Shown here in pieces: positions 46,569-57,200 of a stretch of 64,000 nt of DNA (position 1 is the first letter of the stretch; each line of letters starts with the position of its first letter). The notes beneath the pieces are model-generated. The model was not told the origin of the DNA. It did not search any database and saw only the letters and a program-made list of their open reading frames with translations. The position numbers and the translations under genes are program-made. Source of the stretch: Platerodrilus igneus (Eukaryota > Arthropoda > Insecta > Coleoptera > Lycidae); contig JARFIW010000835.1 of the NCBI GenBank assembly GCA_036346225.1, forward strand, positions 1,845,829 through 1,909,828, in the 5' to 3' direction.

Positions 46569-46784
46569 GTACGTACTTGTTAATTTATAATACGTTATTT
46601 CGTATTATGTTGAAGAAGTACACGTGTATTGACTATTAGTATCTTAAGTATTTTTATTTCTTCTAGAACTTCCTTTCCTAAATTAACCTAGTAAGTGTAA
46701 TGTGTCTTAAATTCGATGATATTTTTTTTCTCCAAAAAACGTTTTGAAAACAAGGGTGCGTCTTAAATTCGAAGTAATACGGTA

Positions 46785-47200
46785 TATATCTCAGTGGATA
46801 CTCTATGCAACCAACCTTTTACTCTCCTCTGTCAACACCAACTGATTATAAGCATTAGAGAAATCAACCTTACTAAAACATTCACCACCATGTAATGCAT
46901 TAAACAATTCCTCGATTCTCGGCAAAGGACGTTTAACATCTAAAAAATTGATTTATCGTCACCTTATTATCAGCACAAATCCTAATCTGATTTTCCCTTT
47001 TAAAACTGGTACCCCACAAATTGTTATCCGTCAACTCTATAATACTTTCCTCTTCTAATCTATCTAGCTCCTTGTTTATTAATTCTTTGAGGGCAAAAGG
47101 GATATTTCTGGGTTTCATAAAAACTGGTTTAACATCTGGTAAACATTTTAAGTCTATCTTTTCACATTTATATTCCCTTTATCTCGGTTCAAATAATTTA
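46785..47200 (-). pseudogene. Gypsy RT N-terminal half
   Basis: Minus strand: FALKELINKELDRLEEESII, the substrate-facing start of RT, then LPRIEELFNALHGGECFSKV and DFSNAYNQLVL (first catalytic Asp) near 46870. It ends at the pogo insertion at TA 46783. Confidence 0.85.
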
Positions 47201-47252
47201 GCACATTTTTGAAGTAATAGATTAACTTGTAAATCCTGACAATTCTTACTTA

Positions 47253-47516
47253 TCAAATTTCACACCCTAATAATGGCCTACAACCTTGCTTAACGACCAC
47301 TAATCTTCCCCGTGCTTTAATATCATTCCACGTCATACCTACTTCAATTTCTTCTATTGGAAAAATTAAGGACCCATCATACGTTTTTAAACGAGTATTA
47401 CATTTACTTAAATTGTGATCTTTTTCAAATAATTTAATATATATGGTTTCAGGTATAACCGATATAGACGCACTTGTATCCACTTCCATTTGCACTTGCT
47501 TACTTTCAATCTGCAT
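47253..47516 (-). pseudogene. Gypsy protease region
   Basis: Open 87-residue frame with MEVDTSASISVIPE, in which D-T-S-A replaces the usual active-site D-T/S-G, and GRLVVVKQGCRPLLGCEI at the end. The aspartic protease would cut the polyprotein. Confidence 0.75.
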
Positions 47517-47634
47517 GGTTACAACTAAAGGCGGTATATAAGAATTACTCTGAACATCATCATTTCTTTAAATTCAATTTCTTCTTTGTCTAATAAATTA
47601 CTAGACATAACCACTGCCATTCTATAAACTTTAG

Positions 47635-48420
47635 CTAAATAACCCTGCTTTTTACAAATTTTACACTTATACTGCTTGTATATTTACATTTTGAAAAATT
47701 GCGATTTAGTTCACTACAAGCATTACATTTAAAAGCTGTACTTTTACTTTGTTTACTATGACTGCCCTTGTCATTATGCGATTTAGTTTTATTACCTACA
47801 TGATGTACTTCGTGTATTACATTCTGCGACGACGCTGTTTGCAATGTGGCTTTCTTCTTTAATGCAATTTCTACAATAACTTTTAACGAAACTGTGTGCT
47901 CGTCATCCAATATTCTATCCTTAACAGACCCTTTCAATAAGCCACACACAAATTTGTCTTTAATATAGTCTTCTAGCTGTGCACCAAATTTGCAAGTAGA
48001 CGCTTTGCTTTTTAATCTTGCATAGAACTGCCGAACGCTCTCTCCAGCACCTTGCCTGAGTTCGTAAAATTCCATACGTTCCCTAAAAACAGAAATAGGG
48101 GGAGCAAACTGCTTTTTTAATATACTACATAATTCCATATACGTTAAATCCTTAGGTAATTGTGGATCACAAAGATCCTTCGGCGATTTATAGGCCTCAC
48201 TACCTATTGCTGTAATTAATACGTCTACTTTCCTTTCTGCGGGAATCACATTAGCAGTTCCAAAATTTCTTCATAGGTATTCTAGTCTTCTCCGTTAAAA
48301 CTAGGTAAGGTACCAATACGTGCACATAATATTGGCTGTGCTGTTATTGTAACTGCCCTCAAGGTCGATTCCATAATTTATAAAAATGTGCTTTTGGTTG
48401 TAATTAACCTCACTTTTGTA
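47635..48420 (-). pseudogene. Gypsy gag
   Basis: The minus-strand frame from 48249 includes LTYMELCSILKKQFAPPISV, RMEFYELRQGAGESVRQFYA and RLKSKASTCKFGAQLEDYIK, the standard retrotransposon gag core, then a basic tail with a Cys-rich remnant CNACSELNRNFSKCKY (zinc knuckle, degraded). Upstream part to about 48375 is in another frame. Would form the particle shell. Confidence 0.85.
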
Positions 48421-48446
48421 ATTTTCTTTTTCTACGTTGTTGCCAC

Positions 48447-48596
48447 TGTAATATAGTCTCAGGACTATCATAAAATACACTAGTAACCGTTACTTGAGAC
48501 TAACACCAAAAATGGCTTCGTAATTGCAAATGGAACATTTTATTACGGGCAATTTTCTGACCTATATTTCTATGAGAGTGTCACTCATACATCACA
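48447..48596 (-). repeat. Gypsy 5' LTR
   Basis: 150 bp, TGTAATATAG ... CATACATCACA on the plus strand. Followed outward by GTTCA, the target duplication shared with 32666-32670. Confidence 0.85.
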
Positions 48597-48601
48597 GTTC
48601 A

Positions 48602-49200
48602 GTACTTCCCCTGCTAGGAATGTCGAAGAATGGTTGCACAGGCCAAATCGTTATTCATCAAATTACAAAAAATGCCGAACTAAACTAATCAATACTTGTA
48701 ATGAGCAGTAGATTTTAGTATCGTTTGTGTAATAGTAACTTGTTTATTTGGTGAAAAGTTTGCAAGTGAATGTGTTTGTCACATCTATAAAAATTAATAT
48801 CTTCAAACTTAAGGTGCTAATGGCGCATTCATGTGTATATTATTAGTTAAAAACTATACCTGTTAAAAGATTTTTAAAAATAAACTCTACAAAGGACAGC
48901 ACAATTTATTGTTGTATGGTAAAAAAATAAACGAACATTTTCAAGAATGGTATTATTGTTTTCCTCTCTCAAGTCCAACTTTTACAAATTAAATTCGTTG
49001 CATCACACTTTTTTCAAATAGGGAGAGTAGTACACATTGACACAAAAATTAAATACAGCTGTATTGTTACAAAACCATATATTACAGAACCAAAATTAAA
49101 ATATACCCTTATTCTTTTGACTTTTGCCTAAACTTTGGCATATATAAAAGAGTAGTTTTCCATAACAAAAGTAAATTATTATAATTTAAAAAAATATGTA
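48602..49200. other. No gene recognised
   Basis: Unassigned AT-rich DNA between the Gypsy element and the next repeat cluster. Confidence 0.4.
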
Positions 49201-49203
49201 AGT

Positions 49204-49239
49204 GTCTCATTGTGTACCACATACAGTACACAATGAGAC
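49204..49239. repeat. Perfect 14 bp-stem hairpin
   Basis: GTCTCATTGTGTAC and GTACACAATGAGAC are exact reverse complements around the 8 nt loop CACATACA. No poly-T or gene next to it suggests a terminator; function unknown. Confidence 0.8.
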
Positions 49240-49284
49240 GACATATGCATAATAAAAGTTTTTTGACTGCTTTTACCTTACATG

Positions 49285-49545
49285 TGATTTTCCAGTGCTC
49301 CACCCGAAGGTACTACATTGGCCAGGGAACGAGTTTTTTTACCTGGAATTTGGAATTTTGCCCAACCCTTGCTGTTCCAAGCAAAGTAGAGATCTTTAAC
49401 GTGCGTGACACACACACGAGACCTCCATTTTACCTCTCATCCGAACGAGGGTGTATGTTTGTGAAAAATGCTCACCTAACATTTTTCAAGCGGACCGTGT
49501 CGGGATTCGAACCCAGGACCTTGGGCGTAGTAGTCACACACATAC
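49285..49545 (-). repeat. tRNA-derived SINE, copy 3
   Basis: Minus-strand copy with the best B-box of the three (GGGTTCGAATCCC near 49512), A-box remnant CAGTTGGTATGTGTG, GTGAGCATTTTTCACAAACA and GTAGTACCTTCGGGTGGAGC. Its head abuts a mariner-like fragment, so it marks the truncation point of that fragment. Confidence 0.8.
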
Positions 49546-49774
49546 CAACTGAAGAAATTAATGCTATTCCTCTGATTATGATTCGCAGAGTCATGGAAAA
49601 CTTCCAGTAAAGGCTCCATCAGTGTTTGGACGATGGCGGTAGACATTTAGAAGATATCATTTTCAAACCATAATAAAATAAAACTGCATTCTATGTTCTT
49701 TCAAATAATAAAATAATTTTCACTGCAACTTGCTTGTTTTTATTACGCACCTCCTAGAAATCGGAAAGTTCATT
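49546..49774 (+). pseudogene. Mariner-like 3' end fragment
   Basis: C-terminal codons EEINAIPLIMIRRVMENFQ and 3' flank of the same element as 52760-56252 (compare 55987-56250). It ends at GGAAATCGGAAAGTTCA-like sequence and joins the LTR at 49777. The rest of the element is missing to the left of the SINE. Confidence 0.85.
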
Positions 49775-50233
49775 TATTTGACCCTACGAACAAATTTTCA
49801 TCTTGTAATACATCAAAGAGCTCACGTCGCGATCATTGTCTATGCAGACCTAATAAGTCCGTTAGGCGTTTTGTCAAATCAGGTTTTCCTACTTGTATTG
49901 GCCATTTTCTAACCTTGGGCCATAATTTCAAAAACAGGAACCTGAGCTCACTTTGTTTCGGTTATAGTTTGTTTAGGGTCACAAATATAACTAATCGGAG
50001 GTAGTGTTCGAAAACAGCACACCGATGCCAAAAATGTGTGGCCAATTTTTCAATAGTTGAACTGGAGTATAACGTTACAGCTTTCTCTCTCTCTCTCATG
50101 CAAATAGTTGCACTGGCACTAGGCGTGTGGTTTGAATTTGATGTTGAATTATTTTACATCTATCATAAATTTTTTTTAGTTGAATAAAAATTTTTTGTTT
50201 GTGATTAGTATCTTATAAAATAAATTTTTAAAA

Positions 50234-50401
50234 ATGGCAGAAATATTTCGTCCAGAGTACTTAACTCAAGCTGAACTTAGTTATGAATTAAAAATAAGAG
50301 GAATTAGGACACAGAGGCCTGTCTGCGATCAAATAAAAGTTATGGCTCGTTTGTTGTCAAAGGAAAAATCAAATCCAGGTACTTTGATTGATATTTCAAA
50401 T
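50234..50401 (+). pseudogene. LTR element gag-like start, copy A
   Basis: Open frame MAEIFRPEYLTQAELSYELK, also containing RPVCDQIKVMARLLSKEKSN, followed by LIDISNY. It is then broken by the TAF1-like insert. The gag continuation after the insert (from 51061) reads into KLLHISG-type sequence with frameshifts. Probably the N-terminus of the element's gag; the partner at 56718 is near-identical. Confidence 0.65.
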
Positions 50402-51060
50402 TATTTACAAGAGATTTCAGCTGATATTAAAATTCCGGCTTTGCTATCTTCAAGTTCATTTAAAAGAACGTCATCTACATTTTCTTCACTTGAAAACTGT
50501 AGATCTTCCTCTCAAGTAGCTGCCGACTCGACGTAGGTATATCCCTATCCCTTTACACTTTAAGAAGTATCTGAAAATTGCCCAAGTTCTTCAACATCAT
50601 GTGTAATTATTATTTTCCATGTGACCCCTAAAATATGGATTATCTGGCGAACTAGCAATAGTCATTTGATCTGGTTCAGCTATAGTATAATTTTCTTCAT
50701 CAACACCAGGCAACGTGTGGTCCTCATCTTGGTAGGCTTGTTCTGAAGCTAAAGTAATTTTTGCTTGTAATTTAGTTAGGTGCTCATTATGCTCAGATAA
50801 TGTAAACTTACAGATGTTTACTAATGTTTCCGTTTTTTGAGTAAATGGTGAATCTTTGCCATTATACGAAATGCAATTTTCTAAAATCTGTTGTACATCA
50901 TTTAAAAACTCATGTCGGCTATGGTATTTATGCATGTATACTTTTTTAGATAACGTCTGCAAATCCATTGGCCTTCTAACCACTGTATAATAATCTTTCA
51001 CTAACTTTTTGTTTATGGGTATTAGGAAAGGCCATGACTCAGACATTGCTTTTAATTTAT
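50402..51060 (-). pseudogene. TAF1 bromodomain fragment inserted in the LTR element
   Basis: The minus strand reads KAMSESWPFLIPINKKLVKD, then YYTVVRRPMDLQTLSKKVYM, HKYHSRHEFLNDVQQILENC and ISYNGKDSPFTQKTETLVNI. This is the second bromodomain of TAF1, the large TFIID subunit that reads acetylated histones, with the conserved Tyr-Asn (SYNG) of the acetyl-lysine pocket. It continues with ENYTIAEPDQ, typical of the region after this domain. A stop at 50597 is followed in another frame by HDVEELGQFSD, suggesting a frameshift within more TAF1 tail sequence. The piece is absent from the sister copy near 56888, which runs straight through. It is not a working TAF1. Confidence 0.85.
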
Positions 51061-51400
51061 AATGTAGAGTTTTCAGTTGAAAAGAAGAAATTGATGCAAC
51101 TATAGAATCTGTGCAGTCTTTTGTCACAATTTAATGTAAATATTCATGATTCAATATTTTAAAGAAGCGTATCTAAACTTTTACACATCAGTGGTCGTCC
51201 TAAGCGTTTACGTATTTCAAAAGAAAATTATGATGTAGTAGAATTACATAGAAATGAAGTTTTAGCTACAATTCTTGTGCCTGAGTCAGAAAATTTTTCT
51301 GATAAGGCTATTAAGGTTGAAACAATTTGTAGTGACAATGAATATTTTATCTTCTGTTGTAATTTTGCAAAATTATTTTAAAAAACAATTGACATATTTT
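51061..51400 (+). pseudogene. LTR element gag-like remainder, copy A
   Basis: Aligns with 56886-57220 (GTAGAGTT, TTGATGCAACTATAGAATCT and GTGACAATGAATATTTTAT are shared). Degraded by stops. Its antisense frame accidentally extends the TAF1 frame by ~22 codons and is not part of TAF1. Confidence 0.6.
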
Positions 51401-51984
51401 TGGTAATGAGATAGATATTGGTTATGTTTTGTTGGTCTTGTATATCAAATTTTACTGTATAACGTATGAGGACTGCTCTTGTACAGCAGTCACAGTTTGT
51501 TTTGTAGTTTTTTTTAATTTTTTATTGGCATTGCAACACAACGTGTTTAGACCTATTTAGTCTACTGAGACTTGTCATCGTGGTTGGTCACTCAGCAGTG
51601 CATTAGTCTAGATGAGACTCATGAAGAGCTAGTCGCCCAGCAGTACGTAAGGCTATACGAGACAAGGTAAATTTGTCACTAGTAGTTTATGCATCATTCT
51701 TTAGGTTGTGATGATGTAATTTTTTTGGTTTATTAGTCTATGTGAGGTTCGTAGAGGAATTTGTCATTCTAGCAAATTTATGCGATGTACGGCACTTTTA
51801 TTTGTATTGGTAGAGTTATAAATAGAGCCTGAGTGCTCGCCAGAAATTAAATGAATTAGATCATTGGTATATTTCTTTACAAAAATTCTATTTCACCACA
51901 AAGTTATCAGAAATGGAAAGTGGAAAATAATTATATTTTAAAATTTCTCCCTTCAAATCTACCTTTATCTTCAAATATTAGAGA

Positions 51985-52375
51985 TTGGAAATACCTTATA
52001 CTTAAAATGCAAAGAGAAGAAGTTATTTGATCGTGCTACAAACCTCCATCTTCAGGGCACATCGGATGTTCTAAGATTTTAGCTCGTGTTCAAGAAAACT
52101 ATTACTGGCCTAAAATGAAAGCAGACATTGTTAAATCATGTCATAAATATGCAATGTGCTCTGCGCGGAGATCTTTGGGACCTTGCCGTTTCATGGGAAA
52201 AGAGGGGAATGTTCGTGTTCCATTCCAAGTTGTATGGGTCCTTTCCCTCGATTTGAAGGTGGATATGGGTGGTTACTTGTAGTCTGCGATTTGTTTTTGA
52301 AGTATACAGTATTATTGCCTATACGCAGCAGCGTGAGGGTTAGTGTTGTTGGGCATCTTCTGGGGGATTATTTTT
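51985..52375 (+). pseudogene. LTR element integrase fragment, copy A
   Basis: Frames with QENYYWPKMKADIVKSCHK (zinc-binding domain; the His of H-x-C is Tyr-flanked) and AMCSARRSLGPCRFMGK, then GPFPRFEGGYGWLLVVCDLF and KYTVLLPIR, the first part of the core up to the first catalytic Asp region. Rest absent. Copy B at 57825 is the twin. Confidence 0.75.
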
Positions 52376-53209
52376 GAAATATGAATTGTAGATACTTTTG
52401 TTTATGCTCCAAAAAGAAAAGAATTTAAGTTAAATAAAAACCTTTACAATTTATGACGTTATTATCTTTCGAAAGTTTATAATATCTAAACTGAATTAAA
52501 ACATTAAGGAGTGACATATAAGATAGGTTTGAACCGAGTCTGAGGTTATGTTATAAAACTTCGTTACAGATCCAAGTGCAGTACAGTGTTCACTTGGGTG
52601 ATTAGTAAGTAGTTTATATCTGTACAAAGTATCTTGTATTTTTTTGTGTTGGATTTATAGTCGTCTGTAGGTTTCTATTCTCGCCTCTAAGAAGTCAGTT
52701 ACATCTTAATCATACAACAGGGTATAGTGGTGCCCTTTATATCATCTATCGTTCATATACTGGGTGAATCATATTGAACTTTCTGATTCCACACGGTCAT
52801 TGCCCGAACACTGTAGGGAGTGGAAGGGTGGGGGATGGCGTCGTCAGACGCGCCATGACATGCAGTTTTCAGTGTGAGCAATGGCTTGGTCAGACCAACA
52901 TCGAGCTTCGTGGTGGAAGAGTTTTTTCGAAATGGCGAATCAGTGATCACAACAAGCGTGCGTTTCGTGTACACTTTACTCTTGGTCGTCACGATCCCAT
53001 CCACACTGGACCAACAATTAGGAATTGGGTAACTAATTTTAGAGCGACATCTTCAGCATTAAAAAGAAAACCAGTAAGCTGAACTAGGACTTCAACGTGG
53101 GTAGAAAACGTGGATAGAGTATGGGCTTCAATTCAACAGTCCCCCCAGCGATCTGTTCGTAAACACGCCGCTTCACTGGGATTATCTTTTATTTATTTAT
53201 TTATTTGAA

Positions 53210-54602
53210 TCAGCAGCAATACAGAGTATAAACCCCAATTACATAGCGCTGAATATCAGAACATAGAAAAATAAATATCTCATTAAAATAATAAATGGCA
53301 ATTTCGCTAGAACAAGTTTTAAAAATAACGAAATCATTCTTAAACTTAAGCATTAAATTAATTACTTCTAAAGCTTTATAATCTGGAGATTCAGAAGAAG
53401 TAGTAACAAATAATAAAAAATGAGGTCTCAATTTAATTAAGGGAACCTTAACGCAGATAAGCGATAATAAGGGTGGTATAATTATCTTGTTGTTTAATAG
53501 TTTATATATAAACACAACACCCAAGTAGTGCCTTCTATTCACTAATTTTGATAAGCTAACATCAATTTCTCTATGAATCAATTGCCTTTGATCATTATAT
53601 GAGATGCATATCGGATAAGATGGGTATATACGAGTAATTCTAAAATATAAATAACGACAAAGTCTTTTTTGAATCATTTCTAATATGTTAGAGGTGGTAA
53701 CTGCTTGAGGAGACCAAATGATAGAAGCATACTCTAGTTGGGAACGAACTAAGCATCTATAAAGGAGGGTTATAACCGACAGATTTTACAAATGATAAGA
53801 GTTTCTAATAATGAAAGAAAGACCTGAATTAGCAATACTCTGAATACGTTCTTTAAAACTAAAATTTGAGGTAAATAATATCCTCAGATCCTTCAATTTA
53901 GTTACACCAGCGATACTATTATTATTCATTTTATATTCAAAACTAATGAGATTGCGCTTTTCGGTGAAAGTTATGGACTTGCATTTATTTATGTTGAACG
54001 ACAGACCATTAGAAATGGCCCAGTTGGCAATTCTATCTACATCTTGTTGTAGCAAGAAAGTCTTTGATACTATTAATACGTTTGAAAACTTTCACATCAT
54101 CGCCATATAAGAGACACTGTGAAAACTTTAGACATTTTGGAACATCATTAATGAATATAAGAAACAACAAGGGACCAACAATAGAACCTTGAGGAACACC
54201 AGACGATTTAGATACACAGTTATCATTTTTTACCTTGTGAATTCTAGCCGTTAAATAAGATTTCCAAAAATGAATAGTATGTTGATTAAAATTAAATGCT
54301 TTAAGTTTATTCAACAGAAAATCATGCGACACCTTATCATAAGCTTTAGTTATGTCAGTTGAAACACAATCTAACTGGGAATTACATTGCACAGCCAGAG
54401 CAATCTGTTGCGAAAACAGTAGTAGGTTAGTAACAGTTGATTTCATTCTAACAAAACCATGTTGTTGAGGCACTAATTAATTCTTAACATGCTCATAAAT
54501 TTGATCAAACAGTAGAAGTTCAAACACTTTAGCAAAACACAACATACACGCTATCAGTCTATAGTTAATTAAATCTTCTTTGTTCCCCTTTAAAAACAGG
54601 AA
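53210..54602 (-). pseudogene. LINE D reverse transcriptase and C-terminus
   Basis: Minus strand: VFKGNKEDLINYRLIA, PQQHGFVRMKSTVTNLLLFS, the first catalytic motif VSTDITKAYDKVSHD (54360), SSGVPQGSIVGPLLFLIFIN, then LLYGDDVKVFKRI with the Asp pair near 54100. After a frameshift near 54040, the thumb region GLSFNINKCKSITFTEKRN. 53210-53677 is the C-terminal tail (KRLCRYLYFRITRIYPSYPI). A few frameshifts; otherwise well preserved, so fairly young. Confidence 0.85.
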
Positions 54603-54606
54603 AGAT

Positions 54607-55265
54607 TGTTACATGCCAAAAATTTGGCACTAGACACATTTAAATAAGTGCGGGAATTTCGCGCCTTAAATTTTGAAAGACTTGTTGCGCGTATTTCCGT
54701 CACTACAGAGTGCGTTTGCGCGAGATCGCGCCGACGCGTGTGGGAGGAGAAAAGTGGGGAGTTTCCACAAGACGCTGGGACTTGGACTTTGCTTTTGAAC
54801 GTGAAGAAGAGTGGTTGGGTTTTGGTATCGTATCGTATCTTATCTTTGATTATGTAGATTTCCTTTGCCTTTTTTGATTATCGTTCCCCAAACCCGTTCC
54901 TTATCGTACCTCTACATAGGAAGAAGATATAAATCTGGATACAACCTGGCCTGACAGCAGCCCACGCCCCGCAGTCGCTAGCCTCGAGCAATCCTGATGG
55001 AAGACGCAGCCGCCATCTTTAAATAATCCGGAAGGGAGCCACGAGCAACCCTGAAGGAAGTGATTCTGTAGGAAGTTTTACCTATTCATGTGACTACTCC
55101 GTTTTTTATAATCTATTTTAGAAATTGGCATATTTCGTCATTTACGTGTAATAATTTGCATAGTGTGTGACGTCATTGGCAGATGGGCGCGCTAATTTCC
55201 ACATTATAGATTAGCGTTACCAACTGCCGTTGTGTCGCGTATACCTCGTTTGCGGTACTGTAAGA
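54607..55265. mobile_element. Solo-LTR-like element, copy 3
   Basis: 659 bp, TGTTACATGCC ... CTGTAAGA, AGAT duplications at 54603-54606 and 55266-55269. Shorter than copies 1 and 2 through internal deletions. Retains GAGTGCGTTTGCGCGAGATC, GGTATCGTATCGTATC and GTGACGTCATTGGCAGATGG. Confidence 0.75.
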
Positions 55266-56717
55266 AGATATGAACAACCTTCCACTGGTCAGGAAAGGTG
55301 GCCGTTTGTATACAAAGATTGAAGATGCTCGTTAGAGGCAGTACTGCCAGAAAACCCTTGATAGAGACTTTCAATTGCACCCATCCAAAACGCAGTTAGT
55401 GCAAGAGTTAAGTGACAGAGACTTTGACACACGAAAAAATTTGTTCCGTGACATTTTGCAGAGTATTACTCCTACTGTAGTTTTGATCTTTAGTGACGAG
55501 GCCCATTTTTACCTGGCCGGAACTGTTAGTAAACAAAATTTTTGCTATTGGGCAGAGAATAACTCTCGGAAACTTCAGCAACGACCACTCTACAGCCCTC
55601 GACTAACAGTGTAGTGTGCTATTGGAGATTTTGGTGTGTGGGGGGGTCCCTACTTTTTCGAAGAAAATGGTAAAGTTGTAACAGTGACTTCTGCTTGGTA
55701 TTGTCACGATTGAAATTTTTTTGAAACCAAAAGTGGATGAATTATTGCAAGACCATGAAAATGAAAACTTTTGGTTCCAACAAGATGATGCTAGGGCCCA
55801 TACATCTCATCGTTCAATGGAACTTCTAAGGCAAATGTTTCCCGGTCGTCTTATGTCTTTGTGAGGTGACATTGTGTGCCCCCCAGATCGCCTGATTCAA
55901 CCCCATGCGATTTTTTTCTTTGGGGTTACCTCAAGGAAAAGGTGTACAAGCATCGTCCCCGAACTAGCGAACTGAAGACTGCCATCACTGAAGAAATTAA
56001 TGCCATTCCTCTGAATATGTTTCGCAGAGTCATGGAAAACTTCCAGTAAAGGCTGCATCGGTGTTTGGACAATGGAGGTAGACATTGAGAAGATATCATT
56101 TTTAAATTATAATAAAATAAAACTGCATTATATGTTCTTTCAAATAATAAAATTATGATTAATTATTATTAATAAAAATATTTTCATTGCATCTTGTTTT
56201 GTTTTAATTACGCACCTCTTGGAAATCGGAAAGTTCAATATGATTCACCTTTTATTTGACCCTACGAATAAATTTTCATCTTGCAATACATCAAAGAGCC
56301 CACTCCGTGATCATTGTCTCCGCAGACCTAATAAGTCCGTTAGGCATTTTGTCAAATTAGGTTTTCTTACTCGTATTGGCCATTTTCTAACATTTCTAAC
56401 CTTGGGTCATAATTTCAAAAACAGGAAGCTGTGCTTCCTTTGTTTCGGTTATAGTTTGTTAAGTTCACCAGTATAACTAATCGAAGGCAGTATACGAAAA
56501 CAGCACATCGATCCCCAAAACGTGGGGCCAATTTTTAATAATCGAACTGGCGTATAACGTTAAAGCTTTTTCTCGTGCAAATACTTGCACCGACACTAAA
56601 CGTGTGGCTTGAATTTGATGTTGAATTATTTTCTATCTATCACTACAAATTTTTTTTTAGTTTAATAAAAATTTTATGTTTGTGATTAGTATCTTATAAA
56701 ATAATAAATTTTTAAAA

Positions 56718-57200
56718 ATGGCAGAAATATTTCGTCCAGAGTACTTAAGTCTAGATGAACTTAGTTATGAATTAAAAATAAGAGGAGTTAAGACAGAGAG
56801 GCCTGTCTGCGATCAAAGAAAAGTTATGGCTCATTTGTTGCCAAAGGAAAAATCAAATCCTGGTTCTTTGGTTGATATTTCAAATTATGATGTAGAGTTG
56901 TCAGTTGAAAATAAGAAATTGATGCAACTATAGAATCTGTGCAGTCTTTTGTCACAATTTGATGTAAATATTCGTGATTCAATATTTAAAAGAAGCATAT
57001 CTAGACTTTTACATCTCAGTGGTCGTGCTAAGTGTTTACAGATTTCAAAAGAAAATTCTGATAAATAGAATTATATAGAAATGAAGTTTTAGCTACAATT
57101 CTTGTGCTTGAGTCAGAAATTTTTCTGATAAGGTTTATAAGGTTGAAACAACTTGTAGTGACAATGAATATTTTATTTTCTGTAGTAATTTTGCAAAATT
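56718..57200 (+). pseudogene. LTR element gag-like region, copy B
   Basis: Open start MAEIFRPEYLSLDELSYELK with RPVCDQRKVMAHLLPKEKSN, then SNYDVELSVENKKLMQL and a stop at 56932. Downstream frames continue gag-like sequence (SLVDISNYDVEL to LFCS-type end near 57190). Lacks the TAF1 insert that splits copy A. Confidence 0.65.

Larger units (their letters stand above)
36800..46782 (+). mobile_element. pogo-like DNA transposon, expanded by nested insertions
   Basis: Ends CCGTATTGAATTTAAGACGC and the near-complement GCGTCTTAAATTCGAAGTAA-TACGG, TA duplications at 36798-36799 and 46783-46784. It carries a pogo/Tigger-type transposase split by LINE C (38471-45407). A SINE in its 5' part and a solo LTR (45755-46568) in its 3' part were added. 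Removing it with one TA rejoins the Gypsy RT frame. Without inserts it is about 1.9 kb. Confidence 0.85.
32671..48596 (-). mobile_element. Gypsy LTR retrotransposon, expanded to 15.9 kb by nested insertions
   Basis: Flanked by GTTCA at 32666-32670 and 48597-48601. Short LTRs: 48447-48596 (150 bp, 5' LTR on the minus strand) and 32671-33735 (3' LTR, split by a solo-LTR insert). A purine tract (GAGGGAGGT on the minus strand) adjoins the 3' LTR at 33737-33746. Coding pieces on the minus strand run gag, protease, RT, RNase H, integrase from 48250 down to 33915. A pogo element of 9,983 bp interrupts RT, and a MITE interrupts the RNase H-integrase stretch. Without inserts the element is about 4.4 kb. 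Many frameshifts; dead. Confidence 0.88.
53185..55350 (-). mobile_element. LINE D (Jockey-superfamily-like), 5' truncated
   Basis: Minus-strand LINE with a 3' tail of (AAAT)n visible as (TTTA)n at 53189-53206. It begins near 55350 within RT (TATFPDQWK near 55300) and is interrupted by solo-LTR copy 3 (54607-55265, AGAT duplication). It sits in the mariner-like transposase gene. Target duplication not identified. Confidence 0.8.
52881..56049 (+). pseudogene. Mariner-like (DUF4817-type) transposase, split
   Basis: N-terminal DUF4817 part: MAWSDQHRASWWKSFF, then in another frame FRVHFTLGRHDPIHTGPTIR and NFRATSSALKRKP, VDRVWASIQQSPQRSVRKHA up to 53180. LINE D then intervenes. It resumes near 55365 with DFQLHPSKTQLVQELSDRDF and the first acidic region VLIFSDEAHFYLAG, second FWFQQDDARAHTS near 55780 and third SPDSTPCDFFLWGYL near 55890 after stops. 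It ends INAIPLNMFRRVMENFQ at 56049. By eye 41 residues separate the last two Asp. Many breaks. Confidence 0.85.
52760..56252 (+). mobile_element. Mariner-like element with nested LINE and solo LTR
   Basis: Short inverted ends GGTGAATCATATTGAACTTT at the left and AAAGTTCAATATGATTCACC at the right, in a TA (52758-52759, 56253-56254) of LTR B. The matching uninterrupted site is in LTR C near 58586 (GTTCATATATTTAACCC). It carries a transposase from 52881 to 56049, split by LINE D. Confidence 0.85.

Noticed and set aside
51061..51127. Start of the TAF1-like frame (MTKDCTDSIVAS)
   Set aside because: This part is antisense gag sequence shared with the sister unit near 56930; the TAF1 similarity begins only at about 51060.
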